From: Cytobacillus firmus DS1 | GTDB lineage: Bacteria; Bacillota; Bacilli; Bacillales; Cytobacillaceae | Assembly: GCF_000565285.1 (NCBI RefSeq) | Contig: NZ_APVL01000001.1 | Span: 186,001-250,000, forward strand | Length of the DNA: 64,000 nucleotides | Direction: 5' to 3' | In this document: positions 1 through 8,106 of the stretch, one piece after another | Layout of the letters: every line of letters begins with the position of its first letter | Numbering within the stretch: the stretch's first letter is position 1 | Notes under the pieces: model-generated | Told to the model about the DNA's origin: nothing | Database searches by the model: none | What the model saw: only the letters and a program-made list of their open reading frames with translations | Program-made: the position numbers and the translations under genes

Positions 1-1
1 C

Positions 2-307
2 ACAGCGAGCGGCAATGTGGTGGCGAGCCAGCTTGGCGACCAGCTCCTGAATCAGGAATTGGCATCAGCGGAACAGACCAATACACCGGAATCCTTCAGA
101 GGGAGAGGCATGGGCGGCTTCGGTCCGGGAATGATGCAGGCTCAGGAAACAGTGGAGACGGTAGATGAAATGAATGTACAGGTGACGGGAGAAGATCTTG
201 GCTTCCTTGCGCTAATCGGTCTCGTGATTGCGGCATTGTCGGCATTATTGCCTTCGTTAACCGTATTGCGCCTGCAGCCAAAAGCCATTCTAAGCAAGCA
301 GGATTAA
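2..307 (+). CDS. ABC transporter permease, C-terminal fragment (FtsX/MacB type)
   Basis: The frame is open from the window edge to the TAA at 305-307, so the 5' part of the gene lies outside. About 100 residues remain: a Gly/Met-rich extracytoplasmic stretch, one hydrophobic segment (roughly LGFLALIGLVIAALSALL) and the ending LRLQPKAILSKQD. A last helix followed by an LxPxxIL tail is typical of the FtsX-like permease domain of MacB/LolCE-type exporters. The ATPase gene follows 14 nt later, which supports the assignment. Substrate unknown. Confidence 0.75.
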   Translation, partial: TASGNVVASQLGDQLLNQELASAEQTNTPESFRGRGMGGFGPGMMQAQETVETVDEMNVQVTGEDLGFLALIGLVIAALSALLPSLTVLRLQPKAILSKQD

Positions 308-321
308 AAGGAGATGGAAAA

Positions 322-1020
322 ATGAGTTCATTGCTGGAATTCAAAAATATCAGCTACTGGTATAAACACGAAAATAAAAAACACGATATCTTGAAAAATA
401 TTAATGTGAGTTTTGAAAAAGGGAATTTTTACAGCATTATCGGGCCGTCCGGATCCGGGAAAACGACATTCCTGGCACTGGCCAGTGCCCTGGATGTTCC
501 GAAAGAAGGAGAAGTGCTGTACGAAGGAAAGGATATCCGAAAAATCGGGCTGACACGGTTCCGGAACAAATTTGTCTCGATTGTCTTTCAATCTTATAAT
601 CTGCTTCCCTATATGACAGCCCTGCAGAATGTATTGACGGCGATGGAAATTACAGGGTCTTCTGCGAAAAATAAAAAGGCGATCGCTCTGGAAATGCTGC
701 AGCGGGTTGGAATTTCCGAAATTCAGGCCCGGCAAAAAGTGCTTACATTAAGCGGGGGCCAGCAGCAGCGTGTGTCTATTGCCCGGGCCTTGTGCTGTGA
801 CGCCGAGCTGATTGTGGCGGACGAGCCGACCGGCAACCTGGATGAAGAGACTGCCAGGGAAATTGTAGGACTTTTGCGGGCGCTTGCCCATGAAGAAGGG
901 AAATGCGTGATTGTCGTAACGCATGACCCCGACATTGCGAGAGATTCGGATGTGGTTGTGAAGCTTTCGAAAGGGAGTATTGCGGTTTCATCCAACGAAC
1001 CCGAGCTGGTTTCGAATTGA
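322..1020 (+). CDS. ABC transporter ATP-binding protein (MacB/LolD type)
   Basis: A 232-residue ATPase that would energise the FtsX-type permease encoded just upstream. Visible motifs in order are Walker A GPSGSGKTT (about residues 40-48), a Q-loop in the VFQSYNLLPYM region, the signature LSGGQQQR (about 144-151), Walker B ELIVADEPTG and the switch histidine in VVTHD. The YNLLPYMTALQNV segment and the size fit the MacB/LolD/FtsE subgroup that works with FtsX permeases in export or envelope functions. The ATG follows AAAGGAGATGG at good spacing. A strong terminator follows the stop codon, so this is the last gene of its operon. Confidence 0.93.
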   Translation: MSSLLEFKNISYWYKHENKKHDILKNINVSFEKGNFYSIIGPSGSGKTTFLALASALDVPKEGEVLYEGKDIRKIGLTRFRNKFVSIVFQSYNLLPYMTALQNVLTAMEITGSSAKNKKAIALEMLQRVGISEIQARQKVLTLSGGQQQRVSIARALCCDAELIVADEPTGNLDEETAREIVGLLRALAHEEGKCVIVVTHDPDIARDSDVVVKLSKGSIAVSSNEPELVSN

Positions 1021-1135
1021 AGAAAGGTGCCTTTTCCCTATGGGGAGGAGGCACCTTTTTGGTGTACGCTGTATCGAACGTTTTTTGGTTCTTTTAACCG
1101 ATGGCAGAGTGGGAAGTAGCACATAAATGAACTAA
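1021..1135 (+). repeat. Terminator-linked intergenic repeat, copy A
   Basis: The unit starts with the terminator hairpin at 1023-1058. It continues through TTGGTTCTTTTAACCGATGG to a GGAAGTAGCACATAAATGAA motif ending near 1131. The same order of parts, at roughly 70 percent identity by eye with a short internal deletion, recurs after the gene ending at 11901 (copy B). The two copies are in direct orientation and bracket the sigma-54 catabolic island. Whether this is an island scar or simply a common genomic repeat cannot be told from one window. Confidence 0.6.
1023..1062 (+). terminator. Intrinsic terminator after the ABC ATPase gene
   Basis: AAAGGTGCC (1023-1031) pairs with GGCACCTTT (1050-1058), with an inner TCCC/GGGG pairing and a T-run. 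It sits 2 nt after the stop codon. Confidence 0.9.
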
Positions 1136-1181
1136 GTCGGGCCTGTTGCCTCAATGAAATTTCAATTCAGAATATTTTATT

Positions 1182-1190
1182 TGTTATGAT
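1182..1190 (+). promoter_or_regulatory. Candidate extended -10 promoter of the sigma-54 activator gene
   Basis: TGTTATGAT has the TGnTATnnT form of an extended -10 box, 30 nt before the chosen ATG. No good -35 hexamer is present 17 bp upstream. This is plausible as a housekeeping promoter for a regulator gene, but unproven. Confidence 0.45.
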
Positions 1191-1220
1191 AAAATTATAA
1201 ATATTTGGGGGTGATTGGCT

Positions 1221-2966
1221 ATGCTGGAGGAATTATTGACAGAAATGAAGTCGGGTGCCGCAAAATTTTTTCAATCGTATCCTGTTAAAGCAGATGTATT
1301 GCTGACAGGAATAGAATGGAAGGATTTTCATCTAAATTGTCAGATTGCCTCTAAGATCAGAAAGACCGGAATCAATGCGCTGGTAAAGCAGAAATCTGAT
1401 CATAGTATATGTATGTCTTGTTCTGCAAAAGTTCATTGTTCAATTGAAACTGCTGCATTTTCTCCTATTTTCATTAAAAAAAGAGTGGCAGGAATTATAT
1501 TAATTACTCCCATAAAAGAACAGAGGGAGTGGCTGCAAAATAATTTGGACCTTCTAGAGCTTCAGCTTGATTTATGCAGTGAATGGGCAGGTGCAAAACT
1601 AGAAAATCATGAAATGAAAAAGGAGAATAATCAGTTTTTAGGAGAGATAAATGGAATATTTCATTTTATCCATGAGCCTATATTGATAGCTGGAAGGGAC
1701 GGAACCATTCATAACATCAGCAATAGGCTGTGCAGCATGCTGAATAAAACTCAAGCAGAATTAATAGGTGAACATATGACAGAAGTCATTTCGGTTCCGG
1801 ACTGGCTGAAGATGGCCAAAATAGCCAATCAGCAGGAAATGAATGTCTCTCTCCATACAAGTAGAACCGTACGAAAGTCAGAACCCTATCTGGCCCGATT
1901 AAAGCCTATTTTATCAGCTGGACAAATCGAATCTTTTCTTATCCAGTTGAATCCCATTTTAAAAACAATGAAAAAAGAGGATAAAAAATTTCTGTACTCC
2001 TTTCATGATGTTAAAGGGACAAGCGAGGCCATTCAACGTGTGGTTGAAATAGCAAAAAGAGTAGCTCCAAGCGATTCTTCAGTTTTACTTAGAGGTGAGA
2101 GCGGTACCGGGAAGGAAGTATTCGCCCAGTCCATACATCAGGCGAGCAATCGAAAAGACGGCCCATTCATCGCCATTAATTGTGCAGCCATACCTGAATC
2201 GCTGTTGGAAAGTGAGCTTTTCGGACATGTAAAAGGGGCTTTTACAGGTTCAAACGCAGATAAACCAGGAAGATTTGAGATGGCCAATGGCGGAACGATA
2301 TTTCTGGATGAGATAGGTGACTTATCTCTTCATCTCCAGGCTAAATTGTTAAGAGTGGTTCAGGAAAGAAAAATTGAACGGGTTGGGGATACGAAAACCA
2401 CTCAAATAAATGTACGCATTATAACAGCTACTCACCGCAATCTGGAAGAATTAATTTCCGAAGGGCAATTCAGGGAGGATTTATATTACAGGCTAAATGT
2501 AATTCCAATTACCATTCCTCCCCTAAGAGAAAGAAAAGAAGATATTCCTATTCTCGTCGAATACTTCTTAAAATCGTTTTCTCAGAAGCTCTTCCGATCA
2601 CCAAAGAGATTATCTAAAGATGTCAATGAAATTCTGCTGCATTATCATTGGGCAGGTAATATACGGGAACTCCAAAATGTTGTCCATCACTTTATGCAGC
2701 TGGAGATCGGTGATTTGGTCACGATTAAAAGCTTGCCTGTCTATCTAAGTGACCTATATAAAAGCCAGGTAAACAAGAATGCTCTTCAGCAAATACCGGC
2801 TGTAACATCCGGCAGAAGAAAGAAACATTCAGATGAAAAGGAGCAAATTCTAAAGCTATTGGATCAATTTGGCAGAGATACGACAGGGAAAAAGAAAGTA
2901 GCTGAACAGTTGAACATAAGCCTTCCTACATTGTATAGAAGGATTAGCAAGATGAAAATTAAATGA
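1221..2966 (+). CDS. Sigma-54-dependent transcriptional activator (PAS, AAA+, Fis HTH)
   Basis: A bacterial enhancer-binding protein of 581 residues that would activate the -24/-12 promoter at 3167-3182. The N-terminal sensor (about 1-125) has a Cys cluster at residues 64, 67 and 73. A PAS-like segment spans about 145-240. The AAA+ domain carries Walker A GESGTGKE (292-299), the sigma-54-contact loop GAFTGS (339-344) and Walker B GGTIFLDEIG. A Fis-type helix-turn-helix ends the protein (KKVAEQLNISLPTLYRRI). I chose ATG 1221 over TTG 1215 because GGGGGTG at 1207-1213 is 7 nt from the ATG but only 1 nt from the TTG. The ligand is unknown; the neighbouring genes suggest a hydantoin-like heterocycle or its product. 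Confidence 0.93.
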   Translation: MLEELLTEMKSGAAKFFQSYPVKADVLLTGIEWKDFHLNCQIASKIRKTGINALVKQKSDHSICMSCSAKVHCSIETAAFSPIFIKKRVAGIILITPIKEQREWLQNNLDLLELQLDLCSEWAGAKLENHEMKKENNQFLGEINGIFHFIHEPILIAGRDGTIHNISNRLCSMLNKTQAELIGEHMTEVISVPDWLKMAKIANQQEMNVSLHTSRTVRKSEPYLARLKPILSAGQIESFLIQLNPILKTMKKEDKKFLYSFHDVKGTSEAIQRVVEIAKRVAPSDSSVLLRGESGTGKEVFAQSIHQASNRKDGPFIAINCAAIPESLLESELFGHVKGAFTGSNADKPGRFEMANGGTIFLDEIGDLSLHLQAKLLRVVQERKIERVGDTKTTQINVRIITATHRNLEELISEGQFREDLYYRLNVIPITIPPLRERKEDIPILVEYFLKSFSQKLFRSPKRLSKDVNEILLHYHWAGNIRELQNVVHHFMQLEIGDLVTIKSLPVYLSDLYKSQVNKNALQQIPAVTSGRRKKHSDEKEQILKLLDQFGRDTTGKKKVAEQLNISLPTLYRRISKMKIK

Positions 2967-3017
2967 TTCTTCAGTTGAAATAAAAGGGTTTAAAATATGA
3001 TAAAAAGTCAAAAAAAT

Positions 3018-3044
3018 GAGAAAAAACGAGAAAACTTGAGAAAA
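3018..3044 (+). promoter_or_regulatory. Candidate upstream activator sites: three GAGAAAA repeats at 10-bp spacing
   Basis: GAGAAAA begins at 3018, 3028 and 3038, one helical turn apart, about 125-150 bp upstream of the sigma-54 promoter. Enhancer-binding proteins normally bind 80-200 bp upstream of -24/-12 promoters, so position and phasing fit. Binding itself is inferred. The region is A-rich, which lowers specificity. Confidence 0.5.
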
Positions 3045-3136
3045 TCGTTTAAATTATTAGGATTTTTATTTTTAAATTCCTTCTCATTATCAACAGTTTT
3101 GCATTTGAAAAAATCTTAAAGGCAATCAATCCCATA

Positions 3137-3166
3137 CTCCTCAAGCCTGAGGGGTTTTCTCTTTTC
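3137..3166 (+). terminator. Intrinsic terminator after the sigma-54 activator gene
   Basis: CTCCTCA (3137-3143) pairs with TGAGGGG (3148-3154) around an AGCC loop, followed by TTTTCTCTTTTCT. It separates the activator transcript from the catabolic operon. Confidence 0.75.
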
Positions 3167-3182
3167 TGGCACAGTTCTTGCA
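3167..3182 (+). promoter_or_regulatory. Sigma-54 (-24/-12) promoter
   Basis: TGGCAC-N5-TTGCA, with GG at 3168-3169 and GC at 3180-3181, exactly 12 bp apart. This is a full match to the sigma-54 consensus. It lies 31 nt upstream of the first DUF917 start codon and directly downstream of a sigma-54 activator gene. Confidence 0.93.
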
Positions 3183-3213
3183 TTTATAAAATTTGAAAGG
3201 GGCAGCACATCAT

Positions 3214-4320
3214 ATGTCTTGGCAGATTAGAAAGAATGACATTCCCATTTTAGCATTAGGAGCAAAGCTATTATCCTGCGGCGGGGGCGGTGATACGAAA
3301 ACAGCGGAAAATCTGTTGATGTCCATTATGAGAGAAGATGATGTCATTGCGGTCAAAACCATCTCAGATCTTGGGGATGAATGGGTGGCTGCGGCAGGAA
3401 TTATGGGTTCCATTGTTTTATTTAATGAGGATATTCCAAGCGGCCGTGAAGGAGTCCAGGCTTTAAAGCTTTATGAATCCGTCATAAGCAAGAATGTAGG
3501 AGCCCTTATTTCAATCGAAATAGGCGGTGTTAATTCCTTAATACCCTTAGTAATAGCAATCCAAGCGAATTTGCCCGTCATAGACGGGGATGGAATGGGA
3601 AGAGCCTTTCCGGAGTTATTTATGACTGCCTTTCATTTATCGGAAATTCCGTTATCACCGATGGTTTTACAGACACATGACACGAACAGGGTTATTTATG
3701 ACGCAGAAAATGCTCATTACACAGCAGAAATGGCAAAGGTTTTTACCGTAAAAAATGGAGGCCATGCCCATTTAGTTGGATATGGAGCTAAAGGACGGAA
3801 AATGAAGACGTCTATGATTCCCGGAACATTAAATTTAATTTTCAGGCTGGGCAATGTCCTTAAAAGTGAAACATCAGCAGGCGTTAAAATGGATAATATG
3901 ATACACGTGTTTGAAAACTCCATTTATGGGAAGCCTCAGCAAATCATTAGCGGAGTGGTAACAGAGGTCCGCCGCTGGTTTGAAAAAGGCTCACTTGTAG
4001 GAAAGTTCATTGTTGAAGGGCGATCTGCATTTTCAGATCAACGGATTGAAATAGAATTCAAGAATGAATTTATATCCATAAAAAATGGCCAATACATCTG
4101 TACAGCACCTGATCTCATCCTGGTATTAAATGAGGAGAATTTAATTCCTTACAATGTTTCTGAAGTTCAATCAGGTCTTTCCATCACCATAGTCGCTGTC
4201 CCTGCGCCTAATATTCTTCGTACAAAAGACATGCTGGAGCTAGTCGGTCCGAATAGCTATGGATTAGCCTGTTCCTATAAACCATTTCAGGGGGATTCAG
4301 GCTATGAAACTTGGAATTGA
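3214..4320 (+). CDS. DUF917 family protein, copy 1
   Basis: A 368-residue DUF917 protein, a family that (from memory) Pfam now names after S-methyl-thiohydantoin desulfurase. The N-terminal glycine-rich signature LGAKLLSCGGGGD, the IEIGGVNSLIPL segment and VIDGDGMGRAFPEL are family hallmarks shared with copy 2 at 8107. ATG 3214 is preferred over an in-frame TTG at 3193 because GAAAGGGG (3195-3202) lies in between. It is the first gene behind the sigma-54 promoter and overlaps the next gene by 17 nt, so the two are translationally coupled. The exact reaction is unknown; a role in converting a hydantoin or thiohydantoin is inferred from family and partners. The Cys at residue 22, within the Gly-rich loop, is Thr in copy 2. 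Confidence 0.85.
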   Translation: MSWQIRKNDIPILALGAKLLSCGGGGDTKTAENLLMSIMREDDVIAVKTISDLGDEWVAAAGIMGSIVLFNEDIPSGREGVQALKLYESVISKNVGALISIEIGGVNSLIPLVIAIQANLPVIDGDGMGRAFPELFMTAFHLSEIPLSPMVLQTHDTNRVIYDAENAHYTAEMAKVFTVKNGGHAHLVGYGAKGRKMKTSMIPGTLNLIFRLGNVLKSETSAGVKMDNMIHVFENSIYGKPQQIISGVVTEVRRWFEKGSLVGKFIVEGRSAFSDQRIEIEFKNEFISIKNGQYICTAPDLILVLNEENLIPYNVSEVQSGLSITIVAVPAPNILRTKDMLELVGPNSYGLACSYKPFQGDSGYETWN

Positions 4321-5860
4321 TGTAGGCGGTACAAACACAGATGCAGTAGTCATAACGAACGACGGCAAGCTTCTTTCCTGGTCGAAACACTTAACAACAA
4401 AGGATATCATTACCGGCATTAAATTAGCAGCAAACGAAGCTTTACAGGAAGCGAATATTCCTCCAGAAAAAATTGAGGGTGTATTCCTGGGGACGACTCA
4501 TGTGCTCAATGCCTTATACTACCCTAACAATCTGGCAAAAACCGCGCTGATCCGCATGACCAAGATACCTTCTTTAATTGGACCTGCCATACAATGGCCA
4601 TCGTATCTTAAGAAGTATATTGGGAAAGTGTATGATTTTAAGAGTTTGTGTGATTACAAGGGGAATAAAGATGATTCTTTAAATCCGAATTCTGGCCAAA
4701 TAAACAAGCTGCTCAGCGATATTGAAAAATACAGCATTGAATCCATTTGTATTGTGGGAGCTTATTCCCCTTTATATGAAACGGAAGAACGAGAAATCCG
4801 GAAAATCATAAAGGAACATTATCCTGAAATACCGGTTACGATGTCACATGAAATTGGAAGCACCGGTTTTATAGAAAGGGAAAATGCAGCCTTATTAAAT
4901 GCCATTTTATCAAAAGTTATAAGGCAGGCTATGACTGACTTATCAAAAATATTTAAGAATCTATCGTTAAATTGTCCATATTGGCTGACACAAAATGACG
5001 GATCACTTATGGAAATTCATGAGGCTTCGGAATATCCCATTCTGACGATTGGTTCTGGTGTGAGCAATAGTATTAGAGGCGCCAGTATCTTAAGCGGTTT
5101 AAAGAGCTGCATTGTTGTGGATGCTGGCGGAAGCACAATCGATATTGGAAAAATCATAAATGGACAGCCCGAAGTTTCTGTAGGTTCTTCTTCTATTTTT
5201 GATATTCAAGTTAATGTCCGTGTTCCGCAAATTCATTCTTTGCCATATGGAGGCGGGAGTCTTATCACGATTGAAAACGAATTGGCAAAAATCAAGGAAA
5301 CGATTGCAAATGATATCGAACAGCAGGGGATGGCATGGGGAGGCCATACATGGACGTTAACCGACTCCTTTCTTAAACTATTTCCCGATTCTTTTCAAGA
5401 TGAAACTTTAAAGTTGAAAGGATTGGACCTTTTATCAAAAGAAGACTGCAGAAAAGTTATTCAAATGGTAACAAAAGATATTAAGGAGTCAATCTCACGA
5501 CTCCAGCCAAGTGTCGAGGATCTGCCTGTCATTCTTGTTGGAGGCGGAAGTCCGCTCCTCGCTAATCGGTTATTTGGCAGATATAAGAAGGTATTGCATC
5601 CGGCTGGCTACCATATTTGCAATGCTGTCGGAGCATGCTTTGCTCCTCTATCTGCAGAAATAGATAAAGTTTTCTGGTTAAATGGCATTACTAAACAGGA
5701 AGTCATTGACCGGGCAAATGAACAGCTTTTTCAGCAGCTTCTCCAAAAAGGAGCAAAAAAAGAAAGCATAGAGCTTGTTTCATTGGAAGAATTCCCATTT
5801 GATTATCTGGAAGGCGAAGTATTAAGAGTTCGGTTAAAGGCTTTAGGAGAATTGGCCTGA
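4304..5860 (+). CDS. Hydantoinase/oxoprolinase A-like protein, copy 1
   Basis: 518 residues. The start GIDVGGTNTDAVVI is the phosphate-binding loop of the actin-like ATPase fold used by hydantoinase A and 5-oxoprolinase. GTTHVLNAL, HEIGSTGFIERENAALLNA and the second nucleotide loop VVDAGGSTIDIG follow, with VILVGGGSPLL near the end. Known relatives hydrolyse hydantoins or oxoproline with ATP. No HyuB partner is present; instead a DUF917 gene precedes each copy in this window. A CAGGGGGA site 8 nt upstream supports ATG 4304. Substrate unknown. Confidence 0.86.
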   Translation: MKLGIDVGGTNTDAVVITNDGKLLSWSKHLTTKDIITGIKLAANEALQEANIPPEKIEGVFLGTTHVLNALYYPNNLAKTALIRMTKIPSLIGPAIQWPSYLKKYIGKVYDFKSLCDYKGNKDDSLNPNSGQINKLLSDIEKYSIESICIVGAYSPLYETEEREIRKIIKEHYPEIPVTMSHEIGSTGFIERENAALLNAILSKVIRQAMTDLSKIFKNLSLNCPYWLTQNDGSLMEIHEASEYPILTIGSGVSNSIRGASILSGLKSCIVVDAGGSTIDIGKIINGQPEVSVGSSSIFDIQVNVRVPQIHSLPYGGGSLITIENELAKIKETIANDIEQQGMAWGGHTWTLTDSFLKLFPDSFQDETLKLKGLDLLSKEDCRKVIQMVTKDIKESISRLQPSVEDLPVILVGGGSPLLANRLFGRYKKVLHPAGYHICNAVGACFAPLSAEIDKVFWLNGITKQEVIDRANEQLFQQLLQKGAKKESIELVSLEEFPFDYLEGEVLRVRLKALGELA

Positions 5861-5924
5861 TAGGATGTGGCCACTCCATTTTAAATATAGACAATGTCAA
5901 ATTTAATAAAGGAAGTGTATATGA

Positions 5925-6650
5925 ATGAAAATCAAAGTGATCATGCCTATTACATCGGATATTTTTAATGACGAAATTAAAGAGGAAGTTAAATACTATG
6001 CAAGCGATACAACTGAAGTGGGAGTTACAAGTCTGGATTATGGGCCTGCCTCTGTTGAAAGCGAATATGATGAGGCCTTATGTGTACCTAATTTCTTAGA
6101 AAAAGCAAAAGAGGCAGAAGAAGAAGGGTTTCAAGGCGTTATTAGCGACTGCTTCGGAGACCCGGGTGTAAAGCCTGCCAGAGAGATTTTGGATATTCCG
6201 GTTGTGGGTGCATGTGAAGCCTCTATGCTGTTCGCAAGCTCTCTTGCAAAATCTTTTTCAGTGGTAACTGTGCTTCCGAATGTTGTCCCAATGATTGAGA
6301 ATATCAGCAAGACATTAGGGGTAAACGGAAATTTGGCTTCAGTACGCTATGTGAATATTCCCGTTTTGGAAGTTCACGATAAAGATAGGCTAAAAAGAGA
6401 ATTATACGAGGAAATGATTAAAGCAATCGAGCTAGATCATGCACACGCACTTGTATTAGGCTGTACAGGCTTTATGGGGGTGGCAGCGGAACTGCAGGAA
6501 CGCTTAAAGCAGAACGGGTACGATGTTCCGGTCATCGATCCAGTGTTTGCCGCTACGAAACTACTTGAAAGCCTGATTTCGATGGGGGTAAAACAAAGCC
6601 GCCTGACTTACATGACACCTCCATCTAAAAAGCGAGTGAAAAGTTCATAA
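5925..6650 (+). CDS. Asp/Glu/hydantoin racemase family protein
   Basis: 241 residues. The two catalytic cysteines of the Asp/Glu/hydantoin racemase superfamily are visible: Cys76 in ISDCFGDPG and Cys180 in LGCTGFMG. Hydantoin racemases interconvert enantiomers of 5-substituted hydantoins so that a stereospecific hydantoinase can use both, which fits the HyuA-like neighbours. ATG 5925 is chosen over the out-of-frame ATG at 5921; AAGGAAG lies 9 nt upstream. The 64-nt gap from the previous gene shows no terminator, so it is probably in the sigma-54 operon. Confidence 0.87.
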   Translation: MKIKVIMPITSDIFNDEIKEEVKYYASDTTEVGVTSLDYGPASVESEYDEALCVPNFLEKAKEAEEEGFQGVISDCFGDPGVKPAREILDIPVVGACEASMLFASSLAKSFSVVTVLPNVVPMIENISKTLGVNGNLASVRYVNIPVLEVHDKDRLKRELYEEMIKAIELDHAHALVLGCTGFMGVAAELQERLKQNGYDVPVIDPVFAATKLLESLISMGVKQSRLTYMTPPSKKRVKSS

Positions 6651-6757
6651 GAAAAATGAGCTTAGTTATATCGCATTTTACTTTACCTCAAAATAAGAGG
6701 ACTCTTTTCTAAATCGAACAAAAACATACAAGGCATTTAAAAAGGAGGTTGAAATTC

Positions 6758-8077
6758 ATGGAAGATCATTCAAAGTTAGGAGACGATTACTCTCTGTCCA
6801 GAGTTCCGAAGTCAGCACGTTTGCCAATGTGGGATATCATGCTTGTCCGTGTTGGTGCTCTGGCGACACTCTCTCAATTTATGCTTGGGGCTGCTCTGGG
6901 ATACGGAATGACTTTTTGGCAGGCGTTTTGGGCCATGATGCTCGGAAGTGTAATATTGCAGGTCGTAAGCTTTCTAATCGGTTATGCGGGGGCGCGTGAA
7001 GGGCTGTCTACGAGTCTATTGTCTCGCTGGACAGGATTCGGCCGATACGGTTCGACCATTATCGGAGCCGTCATCGCCATTTGTACAATTGGCTGGTTTG
7101 GTGTGCAGAACTCCGTTTTTGCCAATGGACTGGTTCAGGCGACAGATGGAAAATTGAGTCTGCCAGTCGCAGCTGCTATCACAGGATTAGGGGTGACGGT
7201 ATTGGTTATATTTGGATTTAAGCTTTTGAGCATGACTGCGAAAATTGCCGTACCAGCTTTCCTATTGGTAGTAGGAGTGGGAATCTACCAAGTATTAAGC
7301 GACCACTCCATATTTAACCTTATGAGTACTCCTCCTCCCGGAGAAGGACTTTCCATCGGGGTAGGTGCAACAATGGTTGCGGGAGGCTTCATGATTGGTG
7401 CAGTCATCACACCTGACTTCAGCCGCTTTGCCCGAAACGGCAAGGATGTATTCTGGATGACCACCATCGGAACCCTTGTTGGCGAGCTTGGTGTCGGAAT
7501 GATCGCGGTTCTTATGGCCCATGCAGCCAAAACAAGTGATGTTGTCAGCATTATGCTTCAAACATCGGGCTGGCTTGGAGCTGCAGTTGTTGTTTTTTCA
7601 ACAGTGAAAATTAATAACTTAAATCTATATTCTTCTTCACTGGGATTTACAAATATCATTGATTCCGTATTCAAGGTGAAAGTAAATCGCGGGCTCATTA
7701 CCCTTATCATTGGTGCGATCGGAACACTGTTATCCATTCTCGGCATCCTGGACAGATTTGTGGATTTCCTCGTTCTGCTTGGAATCATGATTCCTCCTAT
7801 AGCCGGTATTATGGTGGTGGATTACTTTGTGTTAAAAACATATCGTAAAGCACTTGATGAAAGCAGGGAAAAAGGCATCTTGCCATCAGAGCCGGAGAAA
7901 TTAAATCCAGTGACTTTATTCGCCTGGGCTGCAGGATTTGCAGGCGGCTATTATATAACGCTAGGAATACCATCCATCAATTCGCTGTTAATAAGCGCTA
8001 TCATCTATTACCTCGGTGTAATAGCTATGAAAACCATATCCGGCAATAAAGAGGTTAAAGAACATATTGCATCATAA
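6758..8077 (+). CDS. NCS1 family permease (cytosine/purine/hydantoin type)
   Basis: A 439-residue polytopic membrane protein with about 12 hydrophobic segments. SLSRVPKSARLPMWDIMLVRVGALATLSQF at the start and GAVITPDFSRFARNGKDV in the middle resemble CodB-like NCS1 nucleobase:cation symporters. The family also contains the hydantoin transporter Mhp1, so import of the island's substrate is a good inference. ATG 6758 is chosen because AAAGGAGG (6741-6748) lies 9 nt upstream; the in-frame TTG at 6749 directly abuts that site. Confidence 0.88.
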   Translation: MEDHSKLGDDYSLSRVPKSARLPMWDIMLVRVGALATLSQFMLGAALGYGMTFWQAFWAMMLGSVILQVVSFLIGYAGAREGLSTSLLSRWTGFGRYGSTIIGAVIAICTIGWFGVQNSVFANGLVQATDGKLSLPVAAAITGLGVTVLVIFGFKLLSMTAKIAVPAFLLVVGVGIYQVLSDHSIFNLMSTPPPGEGLSIGVGATMVAGGFMIGAVITPDFSRFARNGKDVFWMTTIGTLVGELGVGMIAVLMAHAAKTSDVVSIMLQTSGWLGAAVVVFSTVKINNLNLYSSSLGFTNIIDSVFKVKVNRGLITLIIGAIGTLLSILGILDRFVDFLVLLGIMIPPIAGIMVVDYFVLKTYRKALDESREKGILPSEPEKLNPVTLFAWAAGFAGGYYITLGIPSINSLLISAIIYYLGVIAMKTISGNKEVKEHIAS

Positions 8078-8106
8078 ATTTTTGGAATATTAGGAGGTTT
8101 TAAAAA

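Noticed and set aside
6651..6757. Terminator between the racemase and NCS1 permease genes
   Set aside because: CCTC-N7-GAGG followed by ACTCTTTT is present, but the 4-bp stem is too weak to call; the genes may still be cotranscribed.
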